Shown here piece by piece: positions 28,439-36,829 of a stretch of DNA of 64,000 nt (positions are counted from its first letter, which is position 1; each line of letters starts with the position of its first letter). The notes under the pieces are model-generated. The model saw nothing but the letters and a program-made list of their open reading frames with translations. It did no database searches and was not told the DNA's origin. A program made the position numbers and the translations under genes. The DNA lies in contig CAMQWP010000005.1 of assembly GCA_947038565.1 (NCBI GenBank), forward strand, positions 52,943-116,942, written 5' to 3'. This DNA comes from an uncultured Clostridia bacterium (lineage in GTDB: Bacteria > Bacillota > Clostridia > Christensenellales > UBA3700).

Positions 28439-28818
28439 TAATAGCAGTTAGAGATAAAGAGATATTTGCAAATTGGCAGGATAGGTTTACAGAGGATGAA
28501 ATTGTAAATGCACCATACTCTTATGAATTGGTATTAGTACCTGATTTTATAGATGTTAATGATGTGAAAAGCTCCGATATAGTAAGTGGACAATTTGATG
28601 CAAATAAATATAATGAACGAATTAGATTAGCTAGTGAGGGTAAATATGCACATAAAGTATCTGAGATGATCAGGCAACAGTACGCAATAGATGATGAATT
28701 ATCAATATTAAGACAGAAAGAGGTAAAGCCTGATGAATTTGCGATTTATAATGAATATTGTGAAAACTGTAAGCAGATGATAAAAAAACCCCAGTGTTCA
28801 AATGTAAAACTTTGTTAA
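28435..28818 (+). CDS. Phage tail-fibre accessory-like protein
   Basis: 127-aa protein, coupled to the upstream gene by an ATGA overlap. IFANWQDRFTEDEIVNAPYS and VSEMIRQQYAIDDELSILRQ continuing into KEVKPDEFAIYNEYCENC follow the pattern of small proteins encoded right after tail-fibre or baseplate genes in Firmicutes phages. The first half is beta-rich, the second half alpha-helical. Its role would be assembly of, or attachment to, the upstream protein. It ends in a lysine-rich stretch with a cysteine pair. Confidence 0.55.
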   Translation: MIIAVRDKEIFANWQDRFTEDEIVNAPYSYELVLVPDFIDVNDVKSSDIVSGQFDANKYNERIRLASEGKYAHKVSEMIRQQYAIDDELSILRQKEVKPDEFAIYNEYCENCKQMIKKPQCSNVKLC

Positions 28819-28823
28819 AATGA

Positions 28824-28852
28824 TTGAATTAAATAGTAAAAAGTGCTATAAT
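28824..28852 (+). promoter_or_regulatory. Sigma-A promoter of the aminotransferase-rfbA-rfbB unit
   Basis: TTGAAT, 17 bp, TATAAT with TGC directly before it (extended -10). It lies about 30 bases upstream of the aminotransferase gene. Confidence 0.75.
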
Positions 28853-28880
28853 TATAATAATAATTAAAGTAAGAGGGTTT

Positions 28881-29990
28881 ATGGATAACAAAATCTTAGT
28901 AACACAAACATCTATGCCAAGTTTTGATGAATATTGTGAAGAAATAAAATCGGTTTGGGACAGCAAATGGTTGACTAATAATGGACCTATACATAATAAA
29001 TTTAAGAGTCAGCTTGCTGATAAAATGAATTGTGATAATATAGAATTATTTGTTAATGGTCATCAGGCGTTAGTTAATGTCATAAAATCAATGGGGTTGT
29101 CGGGTGAGATAATAACGACACCTTTCACATTTGCCTCAACTACTAATGCAATTATTGAGGCTGGACTTGTTCCAGTTTTTTGTGATGTTAAATTAGATGA
29201 TTATACCTTAGATTCTTCAAAAATCGAGGATCTTATTACTGATAAAACTTGTGCAATAATGCCAGTGCATGTATTCGGTTATATTTGTGATATTGATGCA
29301 ATAAATGATATAGCAAAAAAACATGATCTAAAAGTTATATATGATGCAGCACATGCATTCAGTGTCAAATACAAAGGTCAAGATATTGCTAATTACGGCG
29401 ACTGCTCAATGTTTAGTTTTCATGCTACAAAAGTATTTAATACAATAGAAGGCGGATGCTTAGTGTTTACAGATAGTGCATTGAGTGAAAATATTGCTAT
29501 GTACAGAAATTTTGGTCTTAATCCATTAACCGGTGATATCGAGATTTGTGGTTCAAATGCTAAAATGAACGAGTTTCAAGCTGCAATGGGTATTTGTAAT
29601 TTGCGTCATCTTGATAATGAAATCGCTAAGCGAAAAATTGTCAGTGATAAATATGATGAGCTGTTGAGCAGTGTCGATGGTATTTCAATCATGAGTGCTC
29701 AAGCTGATGTAGATAGGAATTATGCTTACTATCCGATAGTGATTGATGATCAAGTTTATCCTTTAGATAGGGAGCTTTTAATCGAATTATTGAATGAAAA
29801 TAATATTTTCCCTAGAAAGTACTTTTATCCATCTTTGAATGATACGAAAGCTTATAAGGGTTTATATAAAGGCGTTACGCCAAACTCAAGCCAGATATCT
29901 GAAAGGGTCATTTGCTTACCTATGTATGCTGATTTGGATGTATCAAGTGTAGAAAAGATTTGCAGTATAATCTGGAGTGTAAACAGGTAA
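28881..29990 (+). CDS. DegT/DnrJ/EryC1/StrS-family sugar aminotransferase
   Basis: PLP enzyme of 369 aa that aminates keto-sugars bound to nucleotides. NGHQALVNVIKSMG and TTPFTFASTTNAIIEAG lie in the cofactor domain, VIYDAAHAFSVKYKG carries the Asp that pairs with the pyridine nitrogen, and SFHATKVFNTIEGG holds the PLP lysine near residue 180. With rfbA and rfbB directly downstream, and no rfbC/rfbD, the likely substrate is dTDP-4-keto-6-deoxyglucose, giving a dTDP-amino-dideoxy sugar. Position of amination (C3 or C4) cannot be read from sequence alone. Confidence 0.85.
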   Translation: MDNKILVTQTSMPSFDEYCEEIKSVWDSKWLTNNGPIHNKFKSQLADKMNCDNIELFVNGHQALVNVIKSMGLSGEIITTPFTFASTTNAIIEAGLVPVFCDVKLDDYTLDSSKIEDLITDKTCAIMPVHVFGYICDIDAINDIAKKHDLKVIYDAAHAFSVKYKGQDIANYGDCSMFSFHATKVFNTIEGGCLVFTDSALSENIAMYRNFGLNPLTGDIEICGSNAKMNEFQAAMGICNLRHLDNEIAKRKIVSDKYDELLSSVDGISIMSAQADVDRNYAYYPIVIDDQVYPLDRELLIELLNENNIFPRKYFYPSLNDTKAYKGLYKGVTPNSSQISERVICLPMYADLDVSSVEKICSIIWSVNR

Positions 29991-30048
29991 TATTAGTAGT
30001 GATTTTTATTCAGTAGTTTAATGATTGATACTTAACTTAGGAGGAATT

Positions 30049-30921
30049 ATGAAAGGAATTATTTTAGCAGGTGGTACGGGGAGTAGGCTTTATCCTATGA
30101 CTAAAGTTGTATCAAAGCAGCTTTTGCCACTATATGATAAACCAATGATTTATTATCCATTGTCCGTCTTAATGCTTGGTGGTATAAGGGAAGTTTTAAT
30201 AATAACTAATCCGTCAGATGAGGATATTTTCCGTGAGTTGTTTGGTGATGGAAGTCAGCTAGGTATGAATATTGAATACAAAGCTCAGGATAAACCTAAT
30301 GGTCTTGCTGAGGCATTTATAATTGGTGCTGATTTTATCGGCGATGATTCAGTTTGTTTAGTATTGGGCGATAATATTTTCTATGGTCAAAATTTATCTA
30401 AAGCAATGTGGAATGCTCAAAAAAAACTCGATGGTGCATACATTTTCGGCTATCCTGTTAATAATGCAAGCGAATTTGGCGTGGTAGAGTTTGACTCTAA
30501 TATGAATGTCATCTCTATAGAAGAAAAGCCTAGTGAGCCTAAGTCAAACTATGCAGTGCCTGGGTTATATTTTTATGATAATACTGTAATTAAAAAAGCA
30601 CTAGAGGTTAAGCCATCTCCTAGAGGTGAACTTGAGATTGGAAGTATAAATTTAGCTTATTTGAATGATGGCAAGTTGAAAGTAGAGCTTTTAGGCAGAG
30701 GAATGGCATGGCTTGATACAGGTACACCGAAGGGAATGCTTAAAGCAGCAGAGTTTATTGAGGCTGTACAGTCAAGGCAAGGTTACTATATTTCATGCAT
30801 TGAAGAGATTGCTTGTAGACGTGGATTTATTGATAAAACTCAGTTAATTAAACTGGGTGAAAAATTAAAAATGACTGATTATGGTAAGTATATATTATCG
30901 GTTTGTGAGGAGATTGAATGA
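30049..30921 (+). CDS. rfbA: Glucose-1-phosphate thymidylyltransferase
   Basis: 290-aa nucleotidyltransferase making dTDP-glucose from glucose-1-phosphate and dTTP; this length is typical of the family. MKGIILAGGTGSRLYPMTKV is the nucleotide-binding signature, followed by SKQLLPLYDKPMIYYPLSVL, LVLGDNIFYG with a metal-binding Asp, and EKPSEPKSNYAVPGLYFYD. The ATG at 30049 follows AGGAGGAATT; an upstream TTG at 30025 is not needed. Overlaps rfbB by ATGA. Confidence 0.95.
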   Translation: MKGIILAGGTGSRLYPMTKVVSKQLLPLYDKPMIYYPLSVLMLGGIREVLIITNPSDEDIFRELFGDGSQLGMNIEYKAQDKPNGLAEAFIIGADFIGDDSVCLVLGDNIFYGQNLSKAMWNAQKKLDGAYIFGYPVNNASEFGVVEFDSNMNVISIEEKPSEPKSNYAVPGLYFYDNTVIKKALEVKPSPRGELEIGSINLAYLNDGKLKVELLGRGMAWLDTGTPKGMLKAAEFIEAVQSRQGYYISCIEEIACRRGFIDKTQLIKLGEKLKMTDYGKYILSVCEEIE

Positions 30922-31937
30922 AAATTTTAGTTACTGGTGGTGCTGGTTTTATAGGTTCTAATTTTGTATTTCATATGCTTGATAAATATCCAAATTATGA
31001 AATAGTATGTTTAGATAACTTGACATATGCAGGTAATTTATCAACGCTTGATAGTGTTATGAAAAATCCTAATTTCCAATTTGTAAAGGGTGATATTGCA
31101 GATAGTACATTTATTAATGAATTATTTGATAATCATAAGTTCGATATAGTAGTCAATTTTGCAGCAGAAAGTCATGTGGATAGAAGTATAGAAGATCCAC
31201 AAATATTCCTTGTAGCTAATATTATAGGTACAGGGGTATTGATGGATGCTTGTAGAAATCATGGTAATATACGTTATCATCAAGTATCGACTGATGAGGT
31301 GTATGGTGATTTGCCTTTAGATAGACCTGATCTTCTATTTACTGAAAACACTCCAATCCATACTTCTAGTCCTTATAGTAGCTCTAAAGCTGGTGCTGAT
31401 TTGCTTGTACAGTCTTATCACAGAACTTTTGGACTACCGATAACAATATCTAGATGTAGTAATAACTACGGGCCTTATCACTTCCCAGAGAAGCTTATTC
31501 CTCTAATGATATCTAAGGCACTAGCTGGTGAGAAGTTGCCTGTTTATGGTGACGGATTAAATATTCGTGATTGGCTATATGTTGAAGATCATTGCAAGGC
31601 TATTGATGTGATTATTCATAATGGAAGAATAGGCGAAGTTTATAATGTAGGTGGTCATAACGAAATGTCTAATATAGATATCGTTAAAATTATTTTATCT
31701 AAGCTAGGAAAGTCAGAGGATCTGATATCTTATGTCACTGATAGAAAAGGTCACGACATGAGATATGCTATTGATCCTACTAAGATAACCACTGAGCTTG
31801 GCTGGGCTCCTACTACTATGTTTGCAGATGGCATTGAGAAGACTATTGATTGGTATCTTAATAATCGCACTTGGTGGGAGAATATAATTAGTGGTGAGTA
31901 TCAGAATTATTACAATGAAATGTATGGAAAAAAATAA
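30918..31937 (+). CDS. rfbB: dTDP-glucose 4,6-dehydratase
   Basis: 339-aa extended SDR that converts dTDP-glucose to dTDP-4-keto-6-deoxyglucose. It shows TGGAGFIGSNFVFHML (NAD binding), NFAAESHVDRSIEDP, STDEVYGDLP with the dehydratase Asp-Glu pair, YSSSKAGAD with the catalytic Tyr and Lys, and NNYGPYHFPEKLIPLMI. It follows rfbA with an ATGA overlap. The product can feed the upstream aminotransferase. The rhamnose genes rfbC and rfbD are not in the window. Confidence 0.95.
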   Translation: MKILVTGGAGFIGSNFVFHMLDKYPNYEIVCLDNLTYAGNLSTLDSVMKNPNFQFVKGDIADSTFINELFDNHKFDIVVNFAAESHVDRSIEDPQIFLVANIIGTGVLMDACRNHGNIRYHQVSTDEVYGDLPLDRPDLLFTENTPIHTSSPYSSSKAGADLLVQSYHRTFGLPITISRCSNNYGPYHFPEKLIPLMISKALAGEKLPVYGDGLNIRDWLYVEDHCKAIDVIIHNGRIGEVYNVGGHNEMSNIDIVKIILSKLGKSEDLISYVTDRKGHDMRYAIDPTKITTELGWAPTTMFADGIEKTIDWYLNNRTWWENIISGEYQNYYNEMYGKK

Positions 31938-31962
31938 TATCTATTATGGTCAAACAAATATT

Positions 31963-31990
31963 AAAGTCAAAGCGACAGCTTTGGCTTTTT
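31963..31990 (+). terminator. Terminator of the polysaccharide locus
   Basis: AAAGTCAAAGC pairs with GCTTTGGCTTT around GACA, followed by T residues. It closes the rfbB unit. Confidence 0.8.
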
Positions 31991-32100
31991 GTCATAAAAT
32001 ACTTGCTTTATATAAATTTTGTATAAAACACTTCAAATATTAATTTGACTGCTGTTAAAAACTGTAAACTTTAGTATATAAAATATCTATGATAATATTG

Positions 32101-32148
32101 TTGACAATGTTCATAATTCATGATATAATTGATAAAAATGAACATTGT
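32101..32148 (+). promoter_or_regulatory. Consensus promoter with an 11-bp inverted repeat (candidate operator)
   Basis: TTGACA (32101), 17 bp, TATAAT (32124). Perfect 11-bp arms ACAATGTTCAT (32104-32114) and ATGAACATTGT (32138-32148) straddle the -10 box, 23 bp apart. The first arm overlaps the -35 box and the second lies just after the expected transcription start, so a bound dimer or looped tetramer would block the polymerase. It drives the ABC importer operon. Confidence 0.8.
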
Positions 32149-32164
32149 GATAAGGAGATTATAA

Positions 32165-33142
32165 TTGAAAAAAGTTGTTGCATATATATCAGTATTAGTA
32201 ATATTTATAAGTATCGGGATAGGCATGAGCTTTAGTTATAGTGCTGATTTAGTCATATATTGCAGTATGGAAACAGATAGGCTTGAAAATCTAAATAAGA
32301 TGATAGACGAGGCATTCCCTGATAAAAAAATAGTGGTTGAAAACATGTCAACTGGTACACTTGCAGCAAAGCTAAAATCCGAAGGTGATAGGACAAGTGC
32401 CGATATTATAATTGACTTAGAGTATGCGTATATGGAGAAATTCTCGGATATGTTTGCAGATGTTAGTGCGTTTAATAAAGATAGATTCATAGATAAATAT
32501 TTGTTAAGTGATAATTATTTACCTTCAGTAAAATCAAGTGTTACGGTAATGGCTAATATGGATACAGTTGCAAAGCTTGGATTACCTATTCCTACGAGCT
32601 ATCTGGATTTGCTTGATCCCATATATAAAGGACATATTATAATGCCTTCACCGAAAGCATCAGGTACTGGTTATTCTTTTGTAGATGCAATTTTCAGTTT
32701 GTATGGAGAGGAAAAAGGATGGGAGTATTTTGATAAATTAGATGAAAACATAGTTAGTTACACATCATCAGGTGGCGGGCCTGCTAGTTCATTAATCAGA
32801 GGCGAAGTAGCATTTGGTATAGGTATGATGTTTCAAGCAGTAACAGCATTTAATGGCGGAGTCAATATTAAGGTATTAAATATAGAAGAGGGCGTTGGTT
32901 ATAATCTATATGGCACAAGTATTATTAAAGGACGTGAACAGGACGAGCTAGTGCGTGAAGTTTTTGAGTTCATAATTAGCAAGTGGAGTGTTGATGATAA
33001 AGTTAATCTTCAAGGTGAGGTTATATACAAAAATCAGCCGCCAACAAATATCGCGAACTGGCCTATAGTTACCGAGCTTACAATGTCAAATCTTATAGAT
33101 ATGGAAAATAAAGAGAGGGTTTTAGGATTATGGAATTATTAA
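32165..33142 (+). CDS. ABC transporter solute-binding protein (iron/phosphonate type)
   Basis: 325-aa extracellular binding protein. Residues 1-26 form a Sec signal or anchor (MKKVVAYISVLVIFISIGIG). The mature part starts ADLVIYCSMETDRLENLN, with MPSPKASGTGYSFVDAI and GEVAFGIGMMFQAV typical of the family-1 binding proteins for Fe3+ or 2-aminoethylphosphonate. There is no lipobox cysteine near the cleavage region, unusual for a Gram-positive binding protein, so it may stay anchored by its signal segment. The start is TTG, 7 bases after AAGGAG. It overlaps the ATPase gene by 13 bases. Ligand unknown; choline or phosphonate is suggested by the last gene of the operon. Confidence 0.82.
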   Translation: MKKVVAYISVLVIFISIGIGMSFSYSADLVIYCSMETDRLENLNKMIDEAFPDKKIVVENMSTGTLAAKLKSEGDRTSADIIIDLEYAYMEKFSDMFADVSAFNKDRFIDKYLLSDNYLPSVKSSVTVMANMDTVAKLGLPIPTSYLDLLDPIYKGHIIMPSPKASGTGYSFVDAIFSLYGEEKGWEYFDKLDENIVSYTSSGGGPASSLIRGEVAFGIGMMFQAVTAFNGGVNIKVLNIEEGVGYNLYGTSIIKGREQDELVREVFEFIISKWSVDDKVNLQGEVIYKNQPPTNIANWPIVTELTMSNLIDMENKERVLGLWNY

Positions 33143-33885
33143 AATTTGAAAATATAAGTAAAACTTATGGCACTGCTGCTGTACTGAAAGATGTTTCTTT
33201 CGCTGTGGAAAAAGGCGAGTTTATATCTATACTAGGTCCGAGTGGTTGCGGAAAATCTACTATTCTAAATATTCTTATTGGTATTCTTGCTCCCGATGAA
33301 GGACATGTATATAAAGACGGTGTGGATATTACGGAACTTGACCCGTCAAAGCGTAAGATGGGTATCGTATTTCAAAATTATGCACTATTTCCTAATATGT
33401 CAGCACTTAAAAATGTAGAATATGCGCTTTCTATTAATAATGATACTAAAGAAACCGCACGCGTCGTTGCTACGGAGCTTCTAGCAAAAGTTGGACTTAG
33501 TGAGCATATGAATAAAAAGCCTAATAAGTTATCTGGCGGACAACAACAGAGGGTTGCTATTGCTAGGACTCTTGCACTTAACCCTGATATTATGCTTTTC
33601 GATGAGCCAATGAGCGCACTTGATGTGTCGACTAGGCTTGTCCTTCGTGATGAGCTAAAGTCAATTCAGGCTGAATATGGTATTACAATGATATACATTA
33701 CTCATGATCAAGAGGAAGCATTCTCTATGAGCGATAGAATTATTGTCATGAGTGAAGGGCATATCGAACAGTTTGATACTCCTAAAAACATCGCACTATC
33801 TCCTGCTAATGAGTATGTGGAAAAATTTGTAGTTGAGCAGATAAATAAGAAAATTGAGGCTCTAACTGGCTTCTTAAATGTTTAA
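33130..33885 (+). CDS. ABC transporter ATP-binding protein (iron/phosphonate type)
   Basis: 251-aa ATPase. Walker A GPSGCGKST near residue 37, Q-loop VFQNYALFPNMS, signature LSGGQQQRVAIARTLA near 137, Walker B IMLFDEPMSALD and switch ITHDQEEAFSMSDR. It powers the importer whose binding protein lies upstream and permease downstream. The start overlaps the binding-protein gene by 13 bases. The length is short for the FbpC class: the C-terminal regulatory beta domain of many FbpC/PotA ATPases is missing. Confidence 0.92.
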   Translation: MELLKFENISKTYGTAAVLKDVSFAVEKGEFISILGPSGCGKSTILNILIGILAPDEGHVYKDGVDITELDPSKRKMGIVFQNYALFPNMSALKNVEYALSINNDTKETARVVATELLAKVGLSEHMNKKPNKLSGGQQQRVAIARTLALNPDIMLFDEPMSALDVSTRLVLRDELKSIQAEYGITMIYITHDQEEAFSMSDRIIVMSEGHIEQFDTPKNIALSPANEYVEKFVVEQINKKIEALTGFLNV

Positions 33886-33896
33886 GAGGTGCGTTT

Positions 33897-35522
33897 ATGA
33901 ATGATAAATTATCTTGCAATTTGCATAGTAAATTGCGAAAAGTAACGTCAATGAGTGTTGCTAAAGTATTTACTATTGCACTGATGTTTGTTGCCGTAGT
34001 ACTTCCACTATTTTTTATATTAGCAGAGCTAGGAACGGTCGATTTTATAGCCGTTATATCGTCATCAAAATTCCTTAGTGCATTAGGTAATTCTGTATCA
34101 GTGAGTATTGTAACTGCATTACTATCAATTACGTTCTCTTTTACACTAGCTTATTTGATTAGTAGATCAAATTGTAGATTTAAGAGTATTTTCGCAGTAG
34201 CTATTACTGTGCCTATGCTTATCCCATCAATATCTCACGGAACAGGTCTTGTATTACTATTTGGTGAGAACGGTATAATTACTAATATGTTCGGCGTGTC
34301 ATCTAGCATATACGGCTTTACAGGCGTTATGATTGGGTCGTTTATGTATTCTTTCCCTGTCGCATTTCTAATGTTCACTGATGTACTAAAGTACGAAGAT
34401 AGAATGGTTTATGATGTCGCAGATATAATGGGTATACCTAAATGGCGACAGTTTATAGATATCACTTTGCCTTATCTTCGCCGTCCATTGATTTCAATTT
34501 TCTTTGCGGTATTTACTATGGTATTTACTGATTACGGAGTTGCAATGATGGTAGGTGGTAGGTTTGAAACATTGCCTCTATTTATGTATAATGAAGTTAT
34601 CGGTCAGCTTAATTATGGAGTAGGTGCAGTCGTATCATTAGTGTTGGTTTTGCCTGCTGGTATTGCATGTGTGTTTGATATGTGCAACAAGGATTCAGGT
34701 AATCATAACACTGTAAATAAGGCTGTCATTAACAGAAGTACTAAGCGGTTTAATGTCATTACATACGTTGTTTGCGGCATTAGTTTAGTTATTGTAGCAC
34801 TTCCAATTATCGCTTTTTGTATGATTGGTTTTGTGACCAAATATCCAGTTGATAATAGTTTCAGTTTTATCAATTTTGTCAAAGTATTTGAAATGGGACT
34901 ATTTAAGCACTTAGGTAATTCACTTGTAATTGCAATGCTTACTAGCTTAATTGGTGTAGGTTTATCATACACTGTCGCATATTTTGCAGCAAGATCAAAT
35001 AAAGGTGTTTTGTCAAAATCTCTTCATATTGTATCGCTAAGCTCGCTAGCTATTCCGGGTGTTGTGTTAGGTATTGCATACTCAATAATGTATGGCGGAT
35101 CAGGGTTTGCTTCTACTATATTTATACTCGTTTTAGTGAATATCGTGCATTTCTTTTCATCATCATATCTTCTTGCATACAATGCATTTGGCAAGATTAA
35201 TGCCAATTATGAAGTAGTTTCAAAGACACTAAATGTCAGTAGGTTTAGATTCGTCTTAGATGTGTTAATTCCTGAAACTGGTGATACTATTTTAGAAATG
35301 TTTTCATATTTCTTCGTTAATTCTATGGTAACTATTTCTGCTGTTAGCTTCCTTGCTAATGCTAATACAAACCCACTAGCATTGCTTATAAACCAGCTTG
35401 AGAGAGAATTATTGACTGAGGCAATAGCTATTGTATCAATGGTAATACTGTTTATTAATGTATGTGTAAAATTGTCTATATATGGATTAAAAAGATTAAG
35501 GAGTACTTATTATGCTAAGTAA
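33897..35522 (+). CDS. ABC transporter permease, fused two-domain (FbpB/PhnV type)
   Basis: 541-aa membrane protein with about twelve hydrophobic segments forming two homologous permease domains, roughly residues 20-265 and 290-535. Each has a cytoplasmic EAA-type loop: DVADIMGIPKWRQFIDITLP in the first and VSKTLNVSRFRFVLDVLIPE in the second. The fused arrangement is usual for Fe3+ and 2-aminoethylphosphonate importers. The end overlaps the following gene by 11 bases, so all four genes of the unit are translationally linked. Confidence 0.9.
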   Translation: MNDKLSCNLHSKLRKVTSMSVAKVFTIALMFVAVVLPLFFILAELGTVDFIAVISSSKFLSALGNSVSVSIVTALLSITFSFTLAYLISRSNCRFKSIFAVAITVPMLIPSISHGTGLVLLFGENGIITNMFGVSSSIYGFTGVMIGSFMYSFPVAFLMFTDVLKYEDRMVYDVADIMGIPKWRQFIDITLPYLRRPLISIFFAVFTMVFTDYGVAMMVGGRFETLPLFMYNEVIGQLNYGVGAVVSLVLVLPAGIACVFDMCNKDSGNHNTVNKAVINRSTKRFNVITYVVCGISLVIVALPIIAFCMIGFVTKYPVDNSFSFINFVKVFEMGLFKHLGNSLVIAMLTSLIGVGLSYTVAYFAARSNKGVLSKSLHIVSLSSLAIPGVVLGIAYSIMYGGSGFASTIFILVLVNIVHFFSSSYLLAYNAFGKINANYEVVSKTLNVSRFRFVLDVLIPETGDTILEMFSYFFVNSMVTISAVSFLANANTNPLALLINQLERELLTEAIAIVSMVILFINVCVKLSIYGLKRLRSTYYAK

Positions 35523-36402
35523 AAATGAATTTTTAATATTAACTATTGTTGAGCAAAGCGAACAAAAACTTTCGCAACGTGAAATATCTGAATTATTAGA
35601 TGTGTCTTTGGGAGTTGTAAATAAAAATATTAATACACTTAAAGATAATGGTTATATTTGCAACATGATTATAACAGATGCAGGTTATGCAGCACTTGAG
35701 CCGTATAAAGTTAAGAGGGCGGTATTTATTGCAGCTGGATTTGGTTCTCGTATGGTTCCGTTAACTCTTAATACTCCTAAGCCGCTAATACGTGTTAATG
35801 GTGTTAGAATGATTGATACATTATTAGATGCAGTAACAGCTATTGGCATTGAGGAAATTTATATTGTTCGTGGATATCTTGGAGAGCAGTTTGATGTTTT
35901 GAAACTAAAATATCCAAATATAAAATTTATTGAAAATGTTAAGTATAATGAGGCTAATAATATATTGAGTGCAGTATGTGGAAAAGATTTCCTAAGCAAT
36001 GCTTATGTGTTTGAGGCAGACTTAGTACTAAGTAATACTAAAATAATATCAAAATATCAATATGAGTCAAATTATTTAGGTATCTATAAAGATGTCACAG
36101 ATGATTGGGTTTTTAAATCAAATAAAAATTCAGTTATAAGTGGACTTGGTATCGGTGGAAAAGATTGTTATCAAATGGTAGGTATTTCATACTGGAATGA
36201 TGCTGATGGCAAAAAGTTAGCTGAAGATATTCCGTCAGTCTACAACTCTCCTGGCGGTAAGGAAAGGTATTGGGATCAGGTAGCACTTGAGTATTGTGTG
36301 TCTAACTACAAAGTAAGCGTAAGACCTTGCAGTCAAGATGACATTGTCGAGATTGATACTTTTAATGAGTTAAAAGCAATTGATAAAACTTATGATGTTT
36401 AA
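35512..36402 (+). CDS. Winged-helix domain fused to LicC-like nucleotidyltransferase
   Basis: 296-aa two-domain protein. Residues 5-60 form a winged helix (SQREISELLDVSLGVVNKNI then NTLKDNGYI). Residues 68-290 are a nucleotidyltransferase with AVFIAAGFGSRMVPLTLNTP, KPLIRVNGVRMID, a metal-binding Asp in YVFEADLVLS and a final DIVEIDTFNELK. The catalytic part resembles LicC (CTP:phosphocholine) and the 2-aminoethylphosphonate cytidylyltransferase PntC. As the last gene of a transporter operon it would activate the imported or phosphorylated compound to a CDP derivative, which a LicD protein (14151-14843) could use. The winged helix may regulate DNA, protein or activity; this is inference. Confidence 0.82.
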   Translation: MLSKNEFLILTIVEQSEQKLSQREISELLDVSLGVVNKNINTLKDNGYICNMIITDAGYAALEPYKVKRAVFIAAGFGSRMVPLTLNTPKPLIRVNGVRMIDTLLDAVTAIGIEEIYIVRGYLGEQFDVLKLKYPNIKFIENVKYNEANNILSAVCGKDFLSNAYVFEADLVLSNTKIISKYQYESNYLGIYKDVTDDWVFKSNKNSVISGLGIGGKDCYQMVGISYWNDADGKKLAEDIPSVYNSPGGKERYWDQVALEYCVSNYKVSVRPCSQDDIVEIDTFNELKAIDKTYDV

Positions 36403-36540
36403 AGTTTAAAGCTTATACTATTATAATGTTTTGTTAGCTTTTGATATGAGCTAGTAAAAATATATAATTAATATAATATTATATTTTTTATTAATTTATA
36501 TAAATATAAATTCTAGATATAACTTACATAGCATTAATCT

Positions 36541-36578
36541 ACCGACAGAGTAACTTGGTTACGCTGTCGGTTTTTTTT
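36541..36578 (+). terminator. Terminator of the ABC importer operon
   Basis: ACCGACAGAGTAAC pairs with GTTACGCTGTCGGT with one mismatch and a TTG loop, then eight T residues. Confidence 0.9.
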
Positions 36579-36667
36579 GCTAAAATAACAGGGCAATTAT
36601 ACAAATAACAATAATTAGTATATTAATATAATGTCTGATCTATATTAGTTGTTTTTTTAATAGCGAA

Positions 36668-36829
36668 AGTGACACTTGAGGATAAAAAATGATAAAAAAT
36701 AGCATCAATTCTTTATACCCCAATAAAACAAGTGTCACACGTGTCACTCTAGTCACTATATATATAATACTCGTGACTAGAGAGTTGTGTCATTATTATG
36801 TTAAGTGGTTATTAGTGACACATGACACG
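36668..36829 (+). repeat. Palindrome-rich dyad of GTGTCAC/GTGACAC words
   Basis: Perfect inverted pairs are GTGACACTTG (36669) with CAAGTGTCAC (36729), and CTCTAGTCAC (36747-36756) with GTGACTAGAG (36773-36782) around an AT-only centre. A further GTGTCAC (36741) faces GTGACACATGACACGT (36815-36830). The layout, repeated half-sites around an AT-rich core, resembles protein-binding origins or operators. A related dyad with other words lies after the primase gene. Confidence 0.7.

Noticed and set aside
32130..32164. Riboswitch or attenuator in the leader of the importer operon
   Set aside because: The predicted leader is only about 30 bases and contains just one arm of the inverted repeat, so the repeat fits a DNA operator better.
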